NCBI GenBank assembly: GCA_014898425.1
Contig: RCSZ01000019.1
Coordinates: 124,001-188,000 of the forward strand
Direction: 5' to 3'
DNA length: 64,000 nt
From: Botryotinia globosa
Lineage: Eukaryota > Ascomycota > Leotiomycetes > Helotiales > Sclerotiniaceae
Below the pieces are notes generated by a model. The model searched no databases. It was not told where the DNA came from and saw nothing but the letters and a program-made list of their open reading frames with translations. This document shows positions 1-11,241 of the stretch, piece after piece. Within the stretch, counting starts at the first letter, position 1; every line of letters starts with the position of its first letter. The position numbers were made by a program, and so were the translations under genes.

Positions 1-1385
1 TATGTTCATCCAGTGTTTGCTTTGATGTGATTGGCTAAATCGAGGCTCATAGTGATAAAGTGAGCTAGATTGGAATCTCCATTTCCCCATGAGACTAGAC
101 GGGCTCAGATTCTGCCAGCCCTTGGCCCCTTGATACAGCAGGGTACTTCCTGAATCTTTCAATACTAATTACGAATTTAGGTGCAGACCCCGGAGTGATA
201 TCTTACTATAAGCTTTCAGGGGTCACAGACCCACTGTAGGCTTATTTACCCTAAATCAGTCGCTAAAATACCCTGTCCGCTACCCTTCCATCTTCAAATT
301 GCTTGCATGTTACTCAGTGGTACAGATAACACTGTAGTTCTTGCTGTTCGTTGGCCGACAAATTCGCAATTTGTACAACTCATACAAGGAAGTAAACAAT
401 TCAACGTTTTTCCACCCTGAACTCTCCTTAGGAATTTTTAATGTCGATCACTTCGATATCCCGACATCTTAACCACCTCTTTTTCTCGGTAATACAAACG
501 AAATACCCCAACATGCACCTTTCCTTCTGGATCATCTAAACCGTTGTTTCGAATTTTGATTTGAGTTGATTGTTCTAGCTTTTCCCTTAACCCCATCTTC
601 GATTTTCTCTGATTTCAACCGTTCGTCTTCCATCCAATCAAGTAATCATTGCCACAAAAATGAGACCTATCTGCAGGTTCCTGAACTCTCGTATTCAATA
701 TCTATATTCACATGCATTCTTGCAAAGTGTTACAATGCCATCATCCCATATAAGACATCGCATCATATGTTTTCAGGCCTAGCGGCTCGGGCAGTTCAAT
801 CATTATCGTGGATTGACGCCTTTGAGATTTCGAGGTTACATCCGCCTTTAGCTTCGTTTTGGCCTTTGAGTCCTTCAAACACTAGTTGAAAATGGCTCAC
901 AGCCACTGGATACCGACAGATGCTATAGTACTTGATTGAACATAGCTGAACATTCATGTCTGTAACTCTGTTATCATAATCAATTTTCGATATCGCGTAC
1001 ACACTCACTATCGGCGATGCTAACAGCGCATGCAGATCTACTAGGGCATCATTTCGCTTACTCCTCTCATTTTTTTCTTATGAGGCTGGCAGAAAACGTC
1101 CATACCCTCAGGGATTGACGCAGATACAAGGTACTCTGCCGCCCATGCGGTATTCGACAATACCATTATTGAAATGGATCGATTTATCTTAGCTTATTTA
1201 TCGGAGATTTCTCTTATCTTGGAAATATTTTCTACCATACCGTGCATTTTTCGTGGGGATATTCGGGCAAGTGCGTGGGTGAATAGAAGAAGTCAAGCGT
1301 CCAAATTGAGATTGTGATATTTTGATAAGTTATCCAACGACTTATCCCAATCTTTCAAAGTTGCAGAGAGTAGAGAATCCTCAAG
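1..1385. other. gene-free leftmost region and GH16 upstream DNA
   Basis: No coding region with family character is visible on either strand. The short open frames here are AT-rich, overlap on both strands and lack splice continuity. The last 150 bases before 1386 presumably hold the GH16 promoter and leader; I see no distinctive motif there. Confidence 0.5.
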
Positions 1386-3267
1386 ATGTCAACACACAGT
1401 AAATCCCTGACTGCGCAAGATCCTCAAACCCACCGAGTTTCTGCCCCCGGAACACCTCAACTTCTCTCTCAACCAGGAACACCAAATCACGAATTTTCCC
1501 ATACAAGTACACCAAGTGACCGACTTTCATCACCAGGGGAAGCTTCTTCAATTTCAGGTATGAGAATAGCACTCTAAACGTTGGATAAATTGCTGACCGT
1601 TGGAGATGGTTTAGATATTGTACCTCCAAGACAGCGCCGTTTCAAGAGTGCTAGGCTTATTGGCGAGTAAGTTTGGACCTTTATCCCAGAGTAACAGATA
1701 CTGAATATAAGAAAGCTATGAAAAGCCATGGCTAGAACAGGTTGCTACAGAGGGAAAACGCAAGAAATGGTCTGGACGAACTTGGGACTCAATAATTTTC
1801 TGGACAAGTATTATCATTGGCTTTGGGCTTGGAGGCATCATGTGCTACATTGGGTTTACATCAGTTCCAAACAACTCATACTGTCTTATGTTTGAAGACA
1901 ATTTTCATAACATAGACCCCAGTATATGGAGTTATGAGATTCAACGAGGCGGCTTTGGGTCAGTTCAAATCACGAATTACGTTGAAAGATCTGTCAACTG
2001 ATAAAACTAGTACCGGATCCTTTGAATGGACCACAAATGACCCTCAAAATTCCTATACTGATGCCGATGGGCTTCATATCGTCCCAACATTGACAGTCAA
2101 TTCAACAAATATTACACCTGCTCAGATTTTAAACGGGTATACATTAAATTTGACTACCGACAACAGACCTGATGGCGTGTGTACGTCTGATGATGCGGGC
2201 TTGTCTTGTTCTATGTACAGCAATATTACCGCCGGTACCATTATAAATCCGGTTCGAAGCGCAAGGTTGTCGACTAAGGGGAAGAAAACCATTAAATATG
2301 GCAAAATTGAAGTCATTGCAAAGATGCCAAAGGGTGATTGGTTATGGCCAGCGATATGGTGAATTTCCATCTTCCCTTCACATTGGAAGCTACTTATTTT
2401 GAATAGGATGATGCCAGAAGACTCTATTTACGGACCATGGCCTGCTAGTGGTGAGATAGATCTCGCTGAAAGCAAAGGTAATGATGGGGCTGCATACGAT
2501 GGAGGTCGAGACAGCATTATATCTGCTTTGGTATGATCCATCTAGTTTGAACTCAGACTTAAGCTGACCACTAGCAAAGCATTGGGGCCCAATTCCTCAA
2601 GTAGATGCCTTCTGGAAGACAGATGGAAAACACAATATTCGACGAACTGACTATAGTGAAAGCTATTATACATACGGCCTTGAATGGAGTGAAGACTATA
2701 TCTTCACCTATATCAACAGTCGTCTCTTGGTATGACCTCCATGAATCTTGTTATTCTCACCTTGTAGCCTGCCTAGAACTAATTCTGGTGTAGCAAGTAT
2801 TCTACCTCTCTTTCAGTAAGGGATATAACAGTATGTGGAACAGAGGAGAATTCGGCAAGACAATTGTGAATAACTCGGCATTACATGATCCATGGAGTCA
2901 AACGGGAAATCCAGCCACTCCTTTTGACCAGGCCTTCTATCTTATTCTGAAGTAAGATTACCTTGAGCATAAAATGGCATGGTGATAACTTTGCTCACAT
3001 CAAATAGCGTGGCAGTGGGCGGGACCAACGGATACTTCCCGTGAGTTGTTCAATCGCGCGCGGCTTTCAGGTACAATGAAAACTAACGTTGGTGATAGTG
3101 ATAAAGTTGGCAATAAACCGTGGGGAGATGCTAGTCTGACCGCCCCGGCAGAGTTCTGGAACGCTTCAAGTCAGTGGGGCCCAACTTGGGGGCCGCCCGA
3201 AGACAGAGGAATGACTATTAAAAGTGTCAAAATGTATTCGCAGGGGACTTGCGGAAGCCCGAGCTGA
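1386..3267 (+). CDS. membrane-anchored GH16 glucanase (beta-1,3-glucanase / GNBP-like)
   Basis: A glycoside hydrolase family 16 protein of about 482 aa, expected to cut or remodel beta-1,3-glucan at the cell surface. Nine exons fit without a frame break: 1386-1557, 1615-1666, 1716-1958, 2011-2358, 2407-2530, 2580-2729, 2794-2951, 3008-3040 and 3099-3267. The N-terminal 95 residues are Ser/Thr/Pro-rich and end in a basic stretch followed by DYEKPW. One hydrophobic segment lies near residues 100-122, so this is a type II membrane anchor with the catalytic domain outside. The GH16 active-site motif GEIDLAES is present, with nucleophile and acid/base glutamates at about E288 and E293. Other family marks are GDWLWPAIWMMPED, SALHWGP and ILNVAVGGTNG. 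The 52-bp intron at 1959-2010 is needed to join GGFG to TGSFEW. The layout resembles KRE6/SKN1-type enzymes, but the domain matches the fungal GNBP-like subgroup better. The substrate is inferred. Confidence 0.9.
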
Positions 3268-5170
3268 GAACCAAATCGAAGAGATAGTATACTTCAAGTA
3301 AGCAAGATATGAGAAGTGAGGTAGATAAGACGGGTGCTTAGCTTGGGTTTGATATTGCATGGAACAAATTTCGGGACGATACACATGGGAAGATTAGAGG
3401 AGTAATGGGTAAATGAAGCCTCTTCGCGGATAATAAAATGTACAATCCTACACACTCATCTACACTTTCATCATAACTGTTGGAAAGTCACCGATAAGAA
3501 GTGCATACACGAAGACTAGGCATACAAAAGATGGTGTTCTCGAATTTCCAAGGATTAATTCGCTCGTGTCTGCTTTACATGTGGTGACCGGGTAAATGCA
3601 ACCCTACCCTTGAATGTGTCATGAATCCCGGGCCGATCAAAAAACATCTTGGGTATTCTAGTTTTGCACATCGGAAAAGATTCTTGGTATCGTCGTTTCT
3701 TTATCTCTTGCCAATGAATCGGGAATGGTCAGATTCTCCTACAACATAGTAGGTAGATACACATTATTGAGTATCATTGACTCGGTATCGTAAAAAGATA
3801 AGCATGACATCTTCTCCGATGGCTTTCTAGTTCACTACTCCATCCAGAGACTACGTTACATGCGTACTCTGATTCGTTTACCGTGAGTAGGATTGGGCTT
3901 CAAGTGTATTGCTCGAGTCTAGACTTGATATCGCAACTCTTCTATTCGCGTAGGCCTATCAAATTGAGTTTCCTTTTTCGGCTATGCATGATTAAGATTT
4001 TATATTGAAATATAGTGGGTCATCAACTTTGCAAGGGATTCTTCACAAGGGGTGTAACAATGCTCCTAGCTTCCTAGCCACCTCCGCCACATTAAGCTTA
4101 ATTGAACGTTTTTTTGGACCAAAGCAACCCCTGAAATACAATATCGGTTAACCCACAACGTTCTTTGCTCCGACATCGTATAGACTGGTATCAAATGTTT
4201 TCGTGCTGGTCAAACTCTAATATACCTACATGGTTCTCCGTGCAGATATCCCTCGACTTTAGACCATTGTATCGCCAGCACATCATCTCACTCAATAGTT
4301 TGGCTACGGCTATCTCCACTTACTCAGGCTGCAGGTTGATGCAGTACATCAATATACAATAGTGTACCTATGCAATTGTTACACGGCCATAAATAAGCTT
4401 TGCATCTACCAATGACATGATATATCCCATTCTATGACTTCACTTTTGGTGGCGACGAGCCCTATCATGATTGTAATACCTCGTAACTTCGTAGGTGCTA
4501 CCGTGAGACTTGCCACACAGGTTCTTCAGCCTGTCAATACTTCACGTATCTGCACAGTCAGTCATGCTCTCAGTTGTTCATTTGTTAGCCAAGTCGTTGG
4601 CGGATGTCGTGCCTCTTTCGGTATCCAAACCGAGCCGTGGAAAATGTCCGAACGAGATTCAAATTCCAGGTCATCAGGAACCCTCGAGCCGCAGACAAGG
4701 ATTCGCGAAAAAGAAAGAAACACCCAAGGATTTGTAACGCCTGTTTTGCGGTACATGCATGATCGTATTGTTTGGAAATAACTTTCTGGTACCATATACC
4801 ACTTTCGACAATGTGGAGATAACCGTAGACAATCCACGGGGTGTGCCTTGCACCAGATGAAAGCAAATGATACGAATTAACAGGTGAGAACTATACAATT
4901 CTGCTGTTCGTAAAGAGAAAAGGCAACATTCAGGCTGGTTCTTGTCAGCCTCCAAGGATCCGAGGATCAGTGATCCATCATGTGGAAGGTCATGGCAATT
5001 CTTGTCAATTCTTGTCACTATAATCCAAGTCTGTAAAGCTTAAGCAGGTCGATGGAGTTCTCTCTCCGAGTGCAGATCTTTTCACTTTCTTTCTCCGTTT
5101 CCCGTGTATATCATTGAGCGACATTCTTTTCCCAACGTGCATTGAACGGTGATTGCTAGCAACTGCAATC
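3268..5170. other. intergenic region between GH16 and WSC-oxidase genes
   Basis: About 1.9 kb. A polyadenylation-like AATAAA lies at 3432. Open frames of 65-115 codons cluster on both strands at about 4434-5018, but they overlap one another, show no recognisable domain and have no convincing splice partners. The last 150 bases before 5171 are pyrimidine-rich, as expected for a fungal leader. Confidence 0.5.
3432..3437 (+). terminator. candidate polyadenylation signal AATAAA for the GH16 gene
   Basis: AATAAA on the coding strand, about 165 nt after the GH16 stop codon. The position suits a fungal 3' end, but the hexamer alone is weak evidence in AT-rich DNA. Confidence 0.35.
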
Positions 5171-8100
5171 ATGGCTCTTTCTTTTCTTCGGCTTGCCTTT
5201 GCAGCGCTAAGTCTATCCTTGACGGTATGTTAATGATAGCCTTTTGTGACTGCCACCCTGTATTCCATCTGCTAATTAGCTTTTGTTCGATAGTTTACTT
5301 GTTCCGAAGCGCGTTCAGGGAGTCATTCTGTCCTACCAAGGGCAGATACATGGTCATATGTGGGCTGCTACAGGTATATATTTACATTGTTACACTGCCA
5401 AGCACACCCTTATTTTTCGTTGAAAGTTCCATCCTTTGAAGAAAGAGGTTCCAAGTGAGGGTGCAAGAGGCCCATCAATAATAGAGCAATCGATGGCTTG
5501 CATCTATACCCTCCCATCAATATATCTTAGATGACTGGCATATTGCAATGCGGAAAGCTGGTAGCCGGGTACCCTGATTGAAAATTGCTTTTGCTATTTC
5601 CGTTTTCCGTATACTCGCGCTTGAAAACCCTCATACAAAACTTTACTGATTCAGCACTGTTAGCGACAACGTGGGGGCTCGCACGCTCACTACTAATGTA
5701 GCGACTCCAGGAGGAGAGGCAGCTTTGACAATCCAAATCTGCCAATCGACATGTCAAAACCTTGGTTACGTACTTGCTGGAGCTGAATACTCAGGAGAAT
5801 GCTGTAAGTAGCAAGTCCTAGTCAAGCTTGTAGCTTTAATTTGACAATCATAAGATTGCGCGAATAACATATTCAATGGTGGGAGCCTGGCTTCTGATGG
5901 CGAGACCGGTTGTAATATGCCTTGCAATGGTAATGCTTCAGAAACATGTGGTGGTTCCGCCAGATTGAGTCTTTATGGTTTGAACAATGCTATAGTCTCG
6001 CTTCCTACTCTCACGACAAGCTCTATTCCCGTTCCTACTTTTACAGGAGCACCGTCTGGGTGGGTACCTCTTGGGTGCTACAATGATAGTGTGAATGCAC
6101 GTACCCTCACCACGCAGATATATTCCATTGCCGGGACATCCATGAGCGTCGATGCATGTCTTTCCGCATGCATTCTCGGAGGTTACAGACTTTCGGGCGT
6201 CGAGTATGGCAGTGAGTGTTATTGCGACCACGAGATTCAAAATTATGGCGCTCCAGCAACAGGTTGTAATATGGCATGCGGAGGAAACTTGACACAATTT
6301 TGCGGAGGGTGAGTATTGTTTCTAGCGTCGTCGTTGCACATTGATTCTTTTCTCCGACAGAGTTTGCGAGAATCAATGGCTAATTATCTTGTAGTTCCGG
6401 GCGGATGAACGTATACAATTACACCGCAACGAGTTTGCCGCCTACGCCAACACCCACGACAATCAGCGCCACTGTCCCTTCGGCCACGATCACAGATCTT
6501 CCAAAAGGATGGACCTACAAAGGATGCTGGGTTGACCGAGCCCTTGGTCGTGGTAGTATCCTCGCCGACAATCTGCCTAACGATGCCAATATGACTGTGG
6601 AATCCTGCATACAAAACTGTATCACAGCAGGATATAGTATAGCTGGAATGGAATACTATACACAATGTTATTGCGACTCTGCAATTATTAATCTGGGAGC
6701 CTTGGCATCCTCCGATTCTCAGTGCAACACTCCGTGCGGTGGAAATGCAAATCAAATGTGTGGTGGAGGTTAGTATTTGCCGTCTTACACTCTCAATCCT
6801 ATGCCCTATCTGTAGCGTCGCTTTTCCCCTTACCTCATACATCTGTATCGACATTTTACAATACAATTCTTGTTCTTTTCCAAAAGCAAATGTAAATAAT
6901 GCTAACTCCTAATTTCAATAGGCGATCGTATGAGCATTTATTCTAATCAAACAAGTTTGATCGTGCGACAGCTACCCGTAATACAGAATACGAGTTTACC
7001 AGGCAATTGGAAATATAAGGGGTGTCTCACGTAGGTTCAACTTTCAATTTCAAGTTGTTCGTCACATATGACGTGCTAGTGTTGTGACACAAAAGATTAG
7101 AGCTGATCACAATGCAGAGACGACGCTGTGAATAGAGTGTTCCCTTACCAAATCGCACTTACAAATAACAACACAGCCACAAACTGTCTTAGCTTGTGTT
7201 CTGAATTTGGATATAGTGCTGGGGGTATGGAATATTCGAATCAATGCTGTGAGTTCCCGTTTGTTCAGCTAATTCTTTTCATGACTTGATGCACCTAAAA
7301 GCTCCTTGGATTTTGCGTGATTCTTTAAATCGAATTTGCTATTGGCATCTAATTTTGTTTCCCTTTCATGTAACGTTCCAGATCAGACTTTGTGTTGACT
7401 TCATTCACAGTTTGCGGTGATGTACAGGATGTTATCAACCACAAGGCTGCGATTGTTGATGATTCGCAATGTGTCATGCTTTGCACCGGTAATCGTGATA
7501 CATATTGTGGTGGACCGTCCTTGATTACCTACTACACTTGGACAGGCACCCCGCTCAACAGCTGGACTTTTAAGAGCGGAAATTCTGCCGGAAAATACGA
7601 GTTCCTCATTGGAGGTAGGCTATAATACTAAGAGCGTCTGACTGCGTGACTAATGAGTTTACAGGGCCAATCATTCCATTGACATCCGCTGTTGGCATCA
7701 ACGGAAAGATTTCTTTTCTGGAAAAATTCGGAACCTCGCCAGCAAACAACAGCACTGGTGCTTATGAGCTCGACCTTACCCAGGTCAATAACTATACAGC
7801 AGCATGGCGACCCATGCATGTGAAGACAGATGTCTTTTGTTCTGCTAGTATCATTCTCCCCGATCGTCTTGGGCGTCAGATCAACATCGGGGGCTGGGCA
7901 CTTCCCTCAACTCTAGGTGTACGTTTTTATACTCCAGACGGGTCACCTGGAGTACCAAGCAAGAATGATTGGGAAGAAAATTATCAAGAGATTGGTCTGC
8001 AGACGGGTCGGTGGTATCCCTCAGCAATGATTATGGCCAATGGAAGCATCCTCGTGGTAGGTGGCGAAGTGGGCTCCAATGGCGCGGCCGTTCCTTCCTT

Positions 8101-9375
8101 GGAAATTATTCCTCGCCCTCCCGGAGGAGATGTACTCTATTGCGATTATCTGGCTCGTACAGATCCGTACAATTTGTATCCATATCTTGCGGTTCTACCA
8201 TCTGGAGGTATCTTCATTGCATATTACAATGAGGCGAGGATTCTAGACGAGGTTACACTGCAAACTCAGAGAGTCTTACCGAATATCCCTGCTGCGGTGA
8301 ATAATTTCCTGGGTGGAAGGACGTATCCCATGGAAGGCACTGCTGTTTTGATGCCTCAAAATGCACCTTATACAGACCCACTCGTAGTGATGATTTGCGG
8401 AGGCTCTACCCCAGGTCCAGAAATCGCGTTGGACAATTGTGTATCCCTCGAACCTGAGGTACCTGGTGCAAACTGGACTATTGAGCGTATGGTAAGCTTT
8501 GGTCCCTATTATCTTACTCAAGAGACTTTGTTGACAAGGGTGCATAGCCTTCGAAAAGAGTGGTATCATCTATGGTAGCCCTGTAAGCTTTCCCCTCAAA
8601 AATTTACACCACGCATTTTTAACTTGGTACTTTTAGTCCCGACGGCACGTTTCTCATTCTCAATGGGGCTCAACAAGGTTTCGCCGGCTTTGGCCTTGCT
8701 ACCGAACCCAACCATAATGCTGTTCTTTACGATCCGTCGAAGCCTCTGAATTCCCGAATGTCTTCTTTGGCAAACACAACTATCGACCGCCTTTACCATA
8801 ACGAAGCCGTGCTGCTTCCAGATGGCAGAGTGCTAGTCACTGGTAGTGACCCCGAAGACACTCGATTTGTCCAAGAATATCGCGTCGAGGTATTTTTACC
8901 TCCCTACTTATTGAATGGTGGTACCCAACCAAGTTTCACGTTTTCAAACGGCAACGATTTCGGCTATGGTGATGCAATTAACATAGCCGCTACCCTCTAC
9001 CGAGGTAATCCATCTACCGTTCGCGTATCTCTTATGGCAGCCGTAGGAGCTACTCATGGGAATTCCTTTGGCCAGCGAACGTTCTTTCCAGCTTTCTCTT
9101 GCTCTGGCACAGCAGCACATCTGCAGTGTTCGATTACAACACCCCCTAATGCACATGTATATCCGCCAAGCTGGGCCATGCTATTTGTGCTGGATAATGG
9201 AACTCCAAGTGTAGGACAATGGGTGAGAATTGGAGGCGACCCAGCTAGATTGGGAGAGTGGCCAAATTACCCAGACTTCACACTTCCGGGCGTTGGACCC
9301 ACTGTAGGAGCTGGTGGAGTGGTAAACAAGGGATCTGCTACAACAGCAGCGGGAAATGCTACCTTGAAGATGTAA
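5171..9375 (+). CDS. secreted copper-radical oxidase (AA5, glyoxal-oxidase-like) with four WSC domains
   Basis: A secreted AA5 copper-radical oxidase of about 1051 aa. Family members oxidise aldehydes or primary alcohols and release H2O2. Exons: 5171-5224, 5294-5373, 5655-5803, 5855-6308, 6395-6768, 6922-7030, 7118-7248, 7411-7614, 7665-8491, 8548-8582 and 8637-9375; all phases agree. An N-terminal signal peptide ([17 protein letters not shown]) is followed by four cysteine-rich WSC modules. Each begins with a block such as [25 protein letters not shown] or WKYKGCLTD and ends near CGG. The C-terminal half is a glyoxal-oxidase propeller plus a DUF1929-like domain. All copper/radical residues are recognisable: C577 (VFCSAS) and Y636 (RWYPSA) for the Cys-Tyr cofactor, Y859-H860 (RLYHNE) and H946 (ATHGNS). 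WSC modules bind carbohydrate, so the enzyme is probably wall- or matrix-targeted. The actual substrate (glyoxal, galactose or other) cannot be told from sequence. Confidence 0.92.
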
Positions 9376-9558
9376 AGAGGACACAGTTGATGGGGACATT
9401 CTTTGATATAGTTTAATTGAGCGTTGATATTGTGGGTATACTCATTGTCAGTCGCGCGGGTGAATTGCACCATAGCATGGAGGTGGATTATGCTTCTTTT
9501 CTATACCAGTAGTGTACTTCAAATTAGTCTTCTAAGTATATAGTAGCCATAGCTTAAT

Positions 9559-9564
9559 AATAAA
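9559..9564 (+). terminator. candidate polyadenylation signal AATAAA for the WSC oxidase
   Basis: AATAAA about 184 nt past the stop codon on the coding strand. Weak evidence on its own. Confidence 0.3.
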
Positions 9565-9905
9565 TACAGATAGTTGACTGAATCACAACGAAATCCAAAT
9601 GAGGGGGTTGCGCAGTTCCTGGTGAATATGATGTGCATGGCGTGTTTAGTATCCAGAATCATGTCCAATATTGCCTGCATTGAAGAGTTGAGAGTGGATT
9701 TGAATGGATTGTAGGCATTTAAACGTGTATGAATCTCAAAATGATGCCTAAGTGTACTACACATTATAATAAAGACAGACGAATACACGCTTTGATATTT
9801 TGCGATGTTTTCAGGCATTGAAATAGACTGGTTCATTGATATGAATTGAAAGATTGTGGTGGAGTTGAATGTTCGAATTGTCACGGCGCCAACTACGTTG
9901 CCTTT

Positions 9906-9964
9906 GTGCCTCAGGCACGGGCCATTAGCCTGCCCTTAGCGTGCCCTACTTCCTATAATAGGGC
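9906..9964. repeat. overlapping inverted repeats (GC-rich hairpin cluster)
   Basis: Three dyads in 59 bases. GTGCCT/AGGCAC with a one-base loop at 9906-9918. GGCACG...CGTGCC with an inner GGGC...GCCC at 9914-9945. GCCCTA...TAGGGC with a 10-base loop at 9943-9964. The stems overlap, so they are partly mutually exclusive. The element is GC-rich within an AT-rich gap. Confidence 0.55.
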
Positions 9965-11241
9965 CTCATCCTTCCATAGCTCTTAGAACCCTTATGGTAC
10001 AATATATAAGTCTTAACCTGTACCTTGACACGAATTTCATAGAACAATCACGTGCACGCAGACGTTGAGATTGACTCGGATGTTCAAATGGTTTGACATA
10101 TTGATGTGATCTTAGACATGAAGTAGGCGTCAATAACAACGCTTATGCCCAGGCCGTGTGAGCACGAGAAAAAAATAGAATGGAACTATCCAAACAACAG
10201 TGATTGGCCGAATAAGATAAAAGAACAATATGAGGTCGATGAAACTCATCGCAGATAATAAGTCTTACATGATACACCGACGAATTGTTGCACAACGAAT
10301 GGCATGGAATATATGAAGAAAGTCATTTTGAAAGGGCGAATGTTTCGATTGTCTCGATGAAAGACTTGAAGGAAGTACATGTGGCGTATGAACAAACAAT
10401 GACCAGCGGTCTCTAGCCTTGATAACCGTTGAACTTCATCCTCCTATTTTTCTCCTGGTGAAGATAACAGACGTCGGCTCAACGCCTGAACAGTTTTGAC
10501 ATGGTTGTGATGTTCACCATTTCATCGTGCGTACCGTTGTACGTCTAGAATTCATCCCTTCAGACACAAAGCAACAGAAGCATGATTGATTAGTTTGCAG
10601 AAAATTAAAGGGACTTCAACAAGAATCTCGACTGTCTCTAGTTGTGGAGCGAACTAGGTATATTTTCCAGGCGCGATAGCAGAAACTGAAGTTTCCTTGA
10701 CGCCTGAAATGATTTTGCCCGAGTTGCCGAGCTATGCAAGAAAAAGCTTGTGGAAGGGAGCTTTCGAGAGCTTTGAATCTACAGAGCTCACGCGAAGGAT
10801 AACCCCCGAGGTACTCACCAGGTCGAAATCCACAGGCAACAAAAGACCAACATCTTCAAGAACATCCATACTCAGGGGTGATCTTTGCATTATAGCTATC
10901 AGATGACCCTAAATAATTCGACATCACAGTATTTATCAGATTCAAGGTAGTGTAACAGTGAAGGAACAATGGTACTTGGTAAGAGTCTTGAATCGTGATC
11001 GTTCAATGTTGCCAAATACACAGGCGTTACTTTCGAACTTGGCGTTCCAATTCATGCTATTTGCATACACATCTCGAGATTCCCGGATAAATAAAGTAGA
11101 TAACCAATCTCCATCTGCCTTTCTTTTGGTATCCTGCAAAATCGAAAGCACACAGATGCCCAATCGAGTCATGTTTAAGAGACCAGCCCCCATGATGCCT
11201 AGTCGAGTTTTGGGATTTTGAGCGATTAATTTTCGAGAACG

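Larger units (their letters stand above)
9376..11241. other. intergenic region between convergent WSC-oxidase and IML1 genes
   Basis: About 1.9 kb between two converging genes. It holds a compact set of hairpin-forming sequences (9906-9964, listed separately) and otherwise AT-rich DNA. The open frames of 69-121 codons have no domain and no splice continuity. Confidence 0.5.

Noticed and set aside
566..889. 107-codon open frame
   Set aside because: It opens at TTG, not ATG, is AT-rich and shows no family character.
4434..5018. Overlapping open frames on both strands (up to 115 codons)
   Set aside because: They overlap each other, have no recognisable domain, no signal or membrane pattern, and no splice sites that extend them.
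9519..9884. 121-codon frame on the minus strand
   Set aside because: Low-complexity AT-rich composition inside a 3' flank; no domain and no neighbours to splice to.
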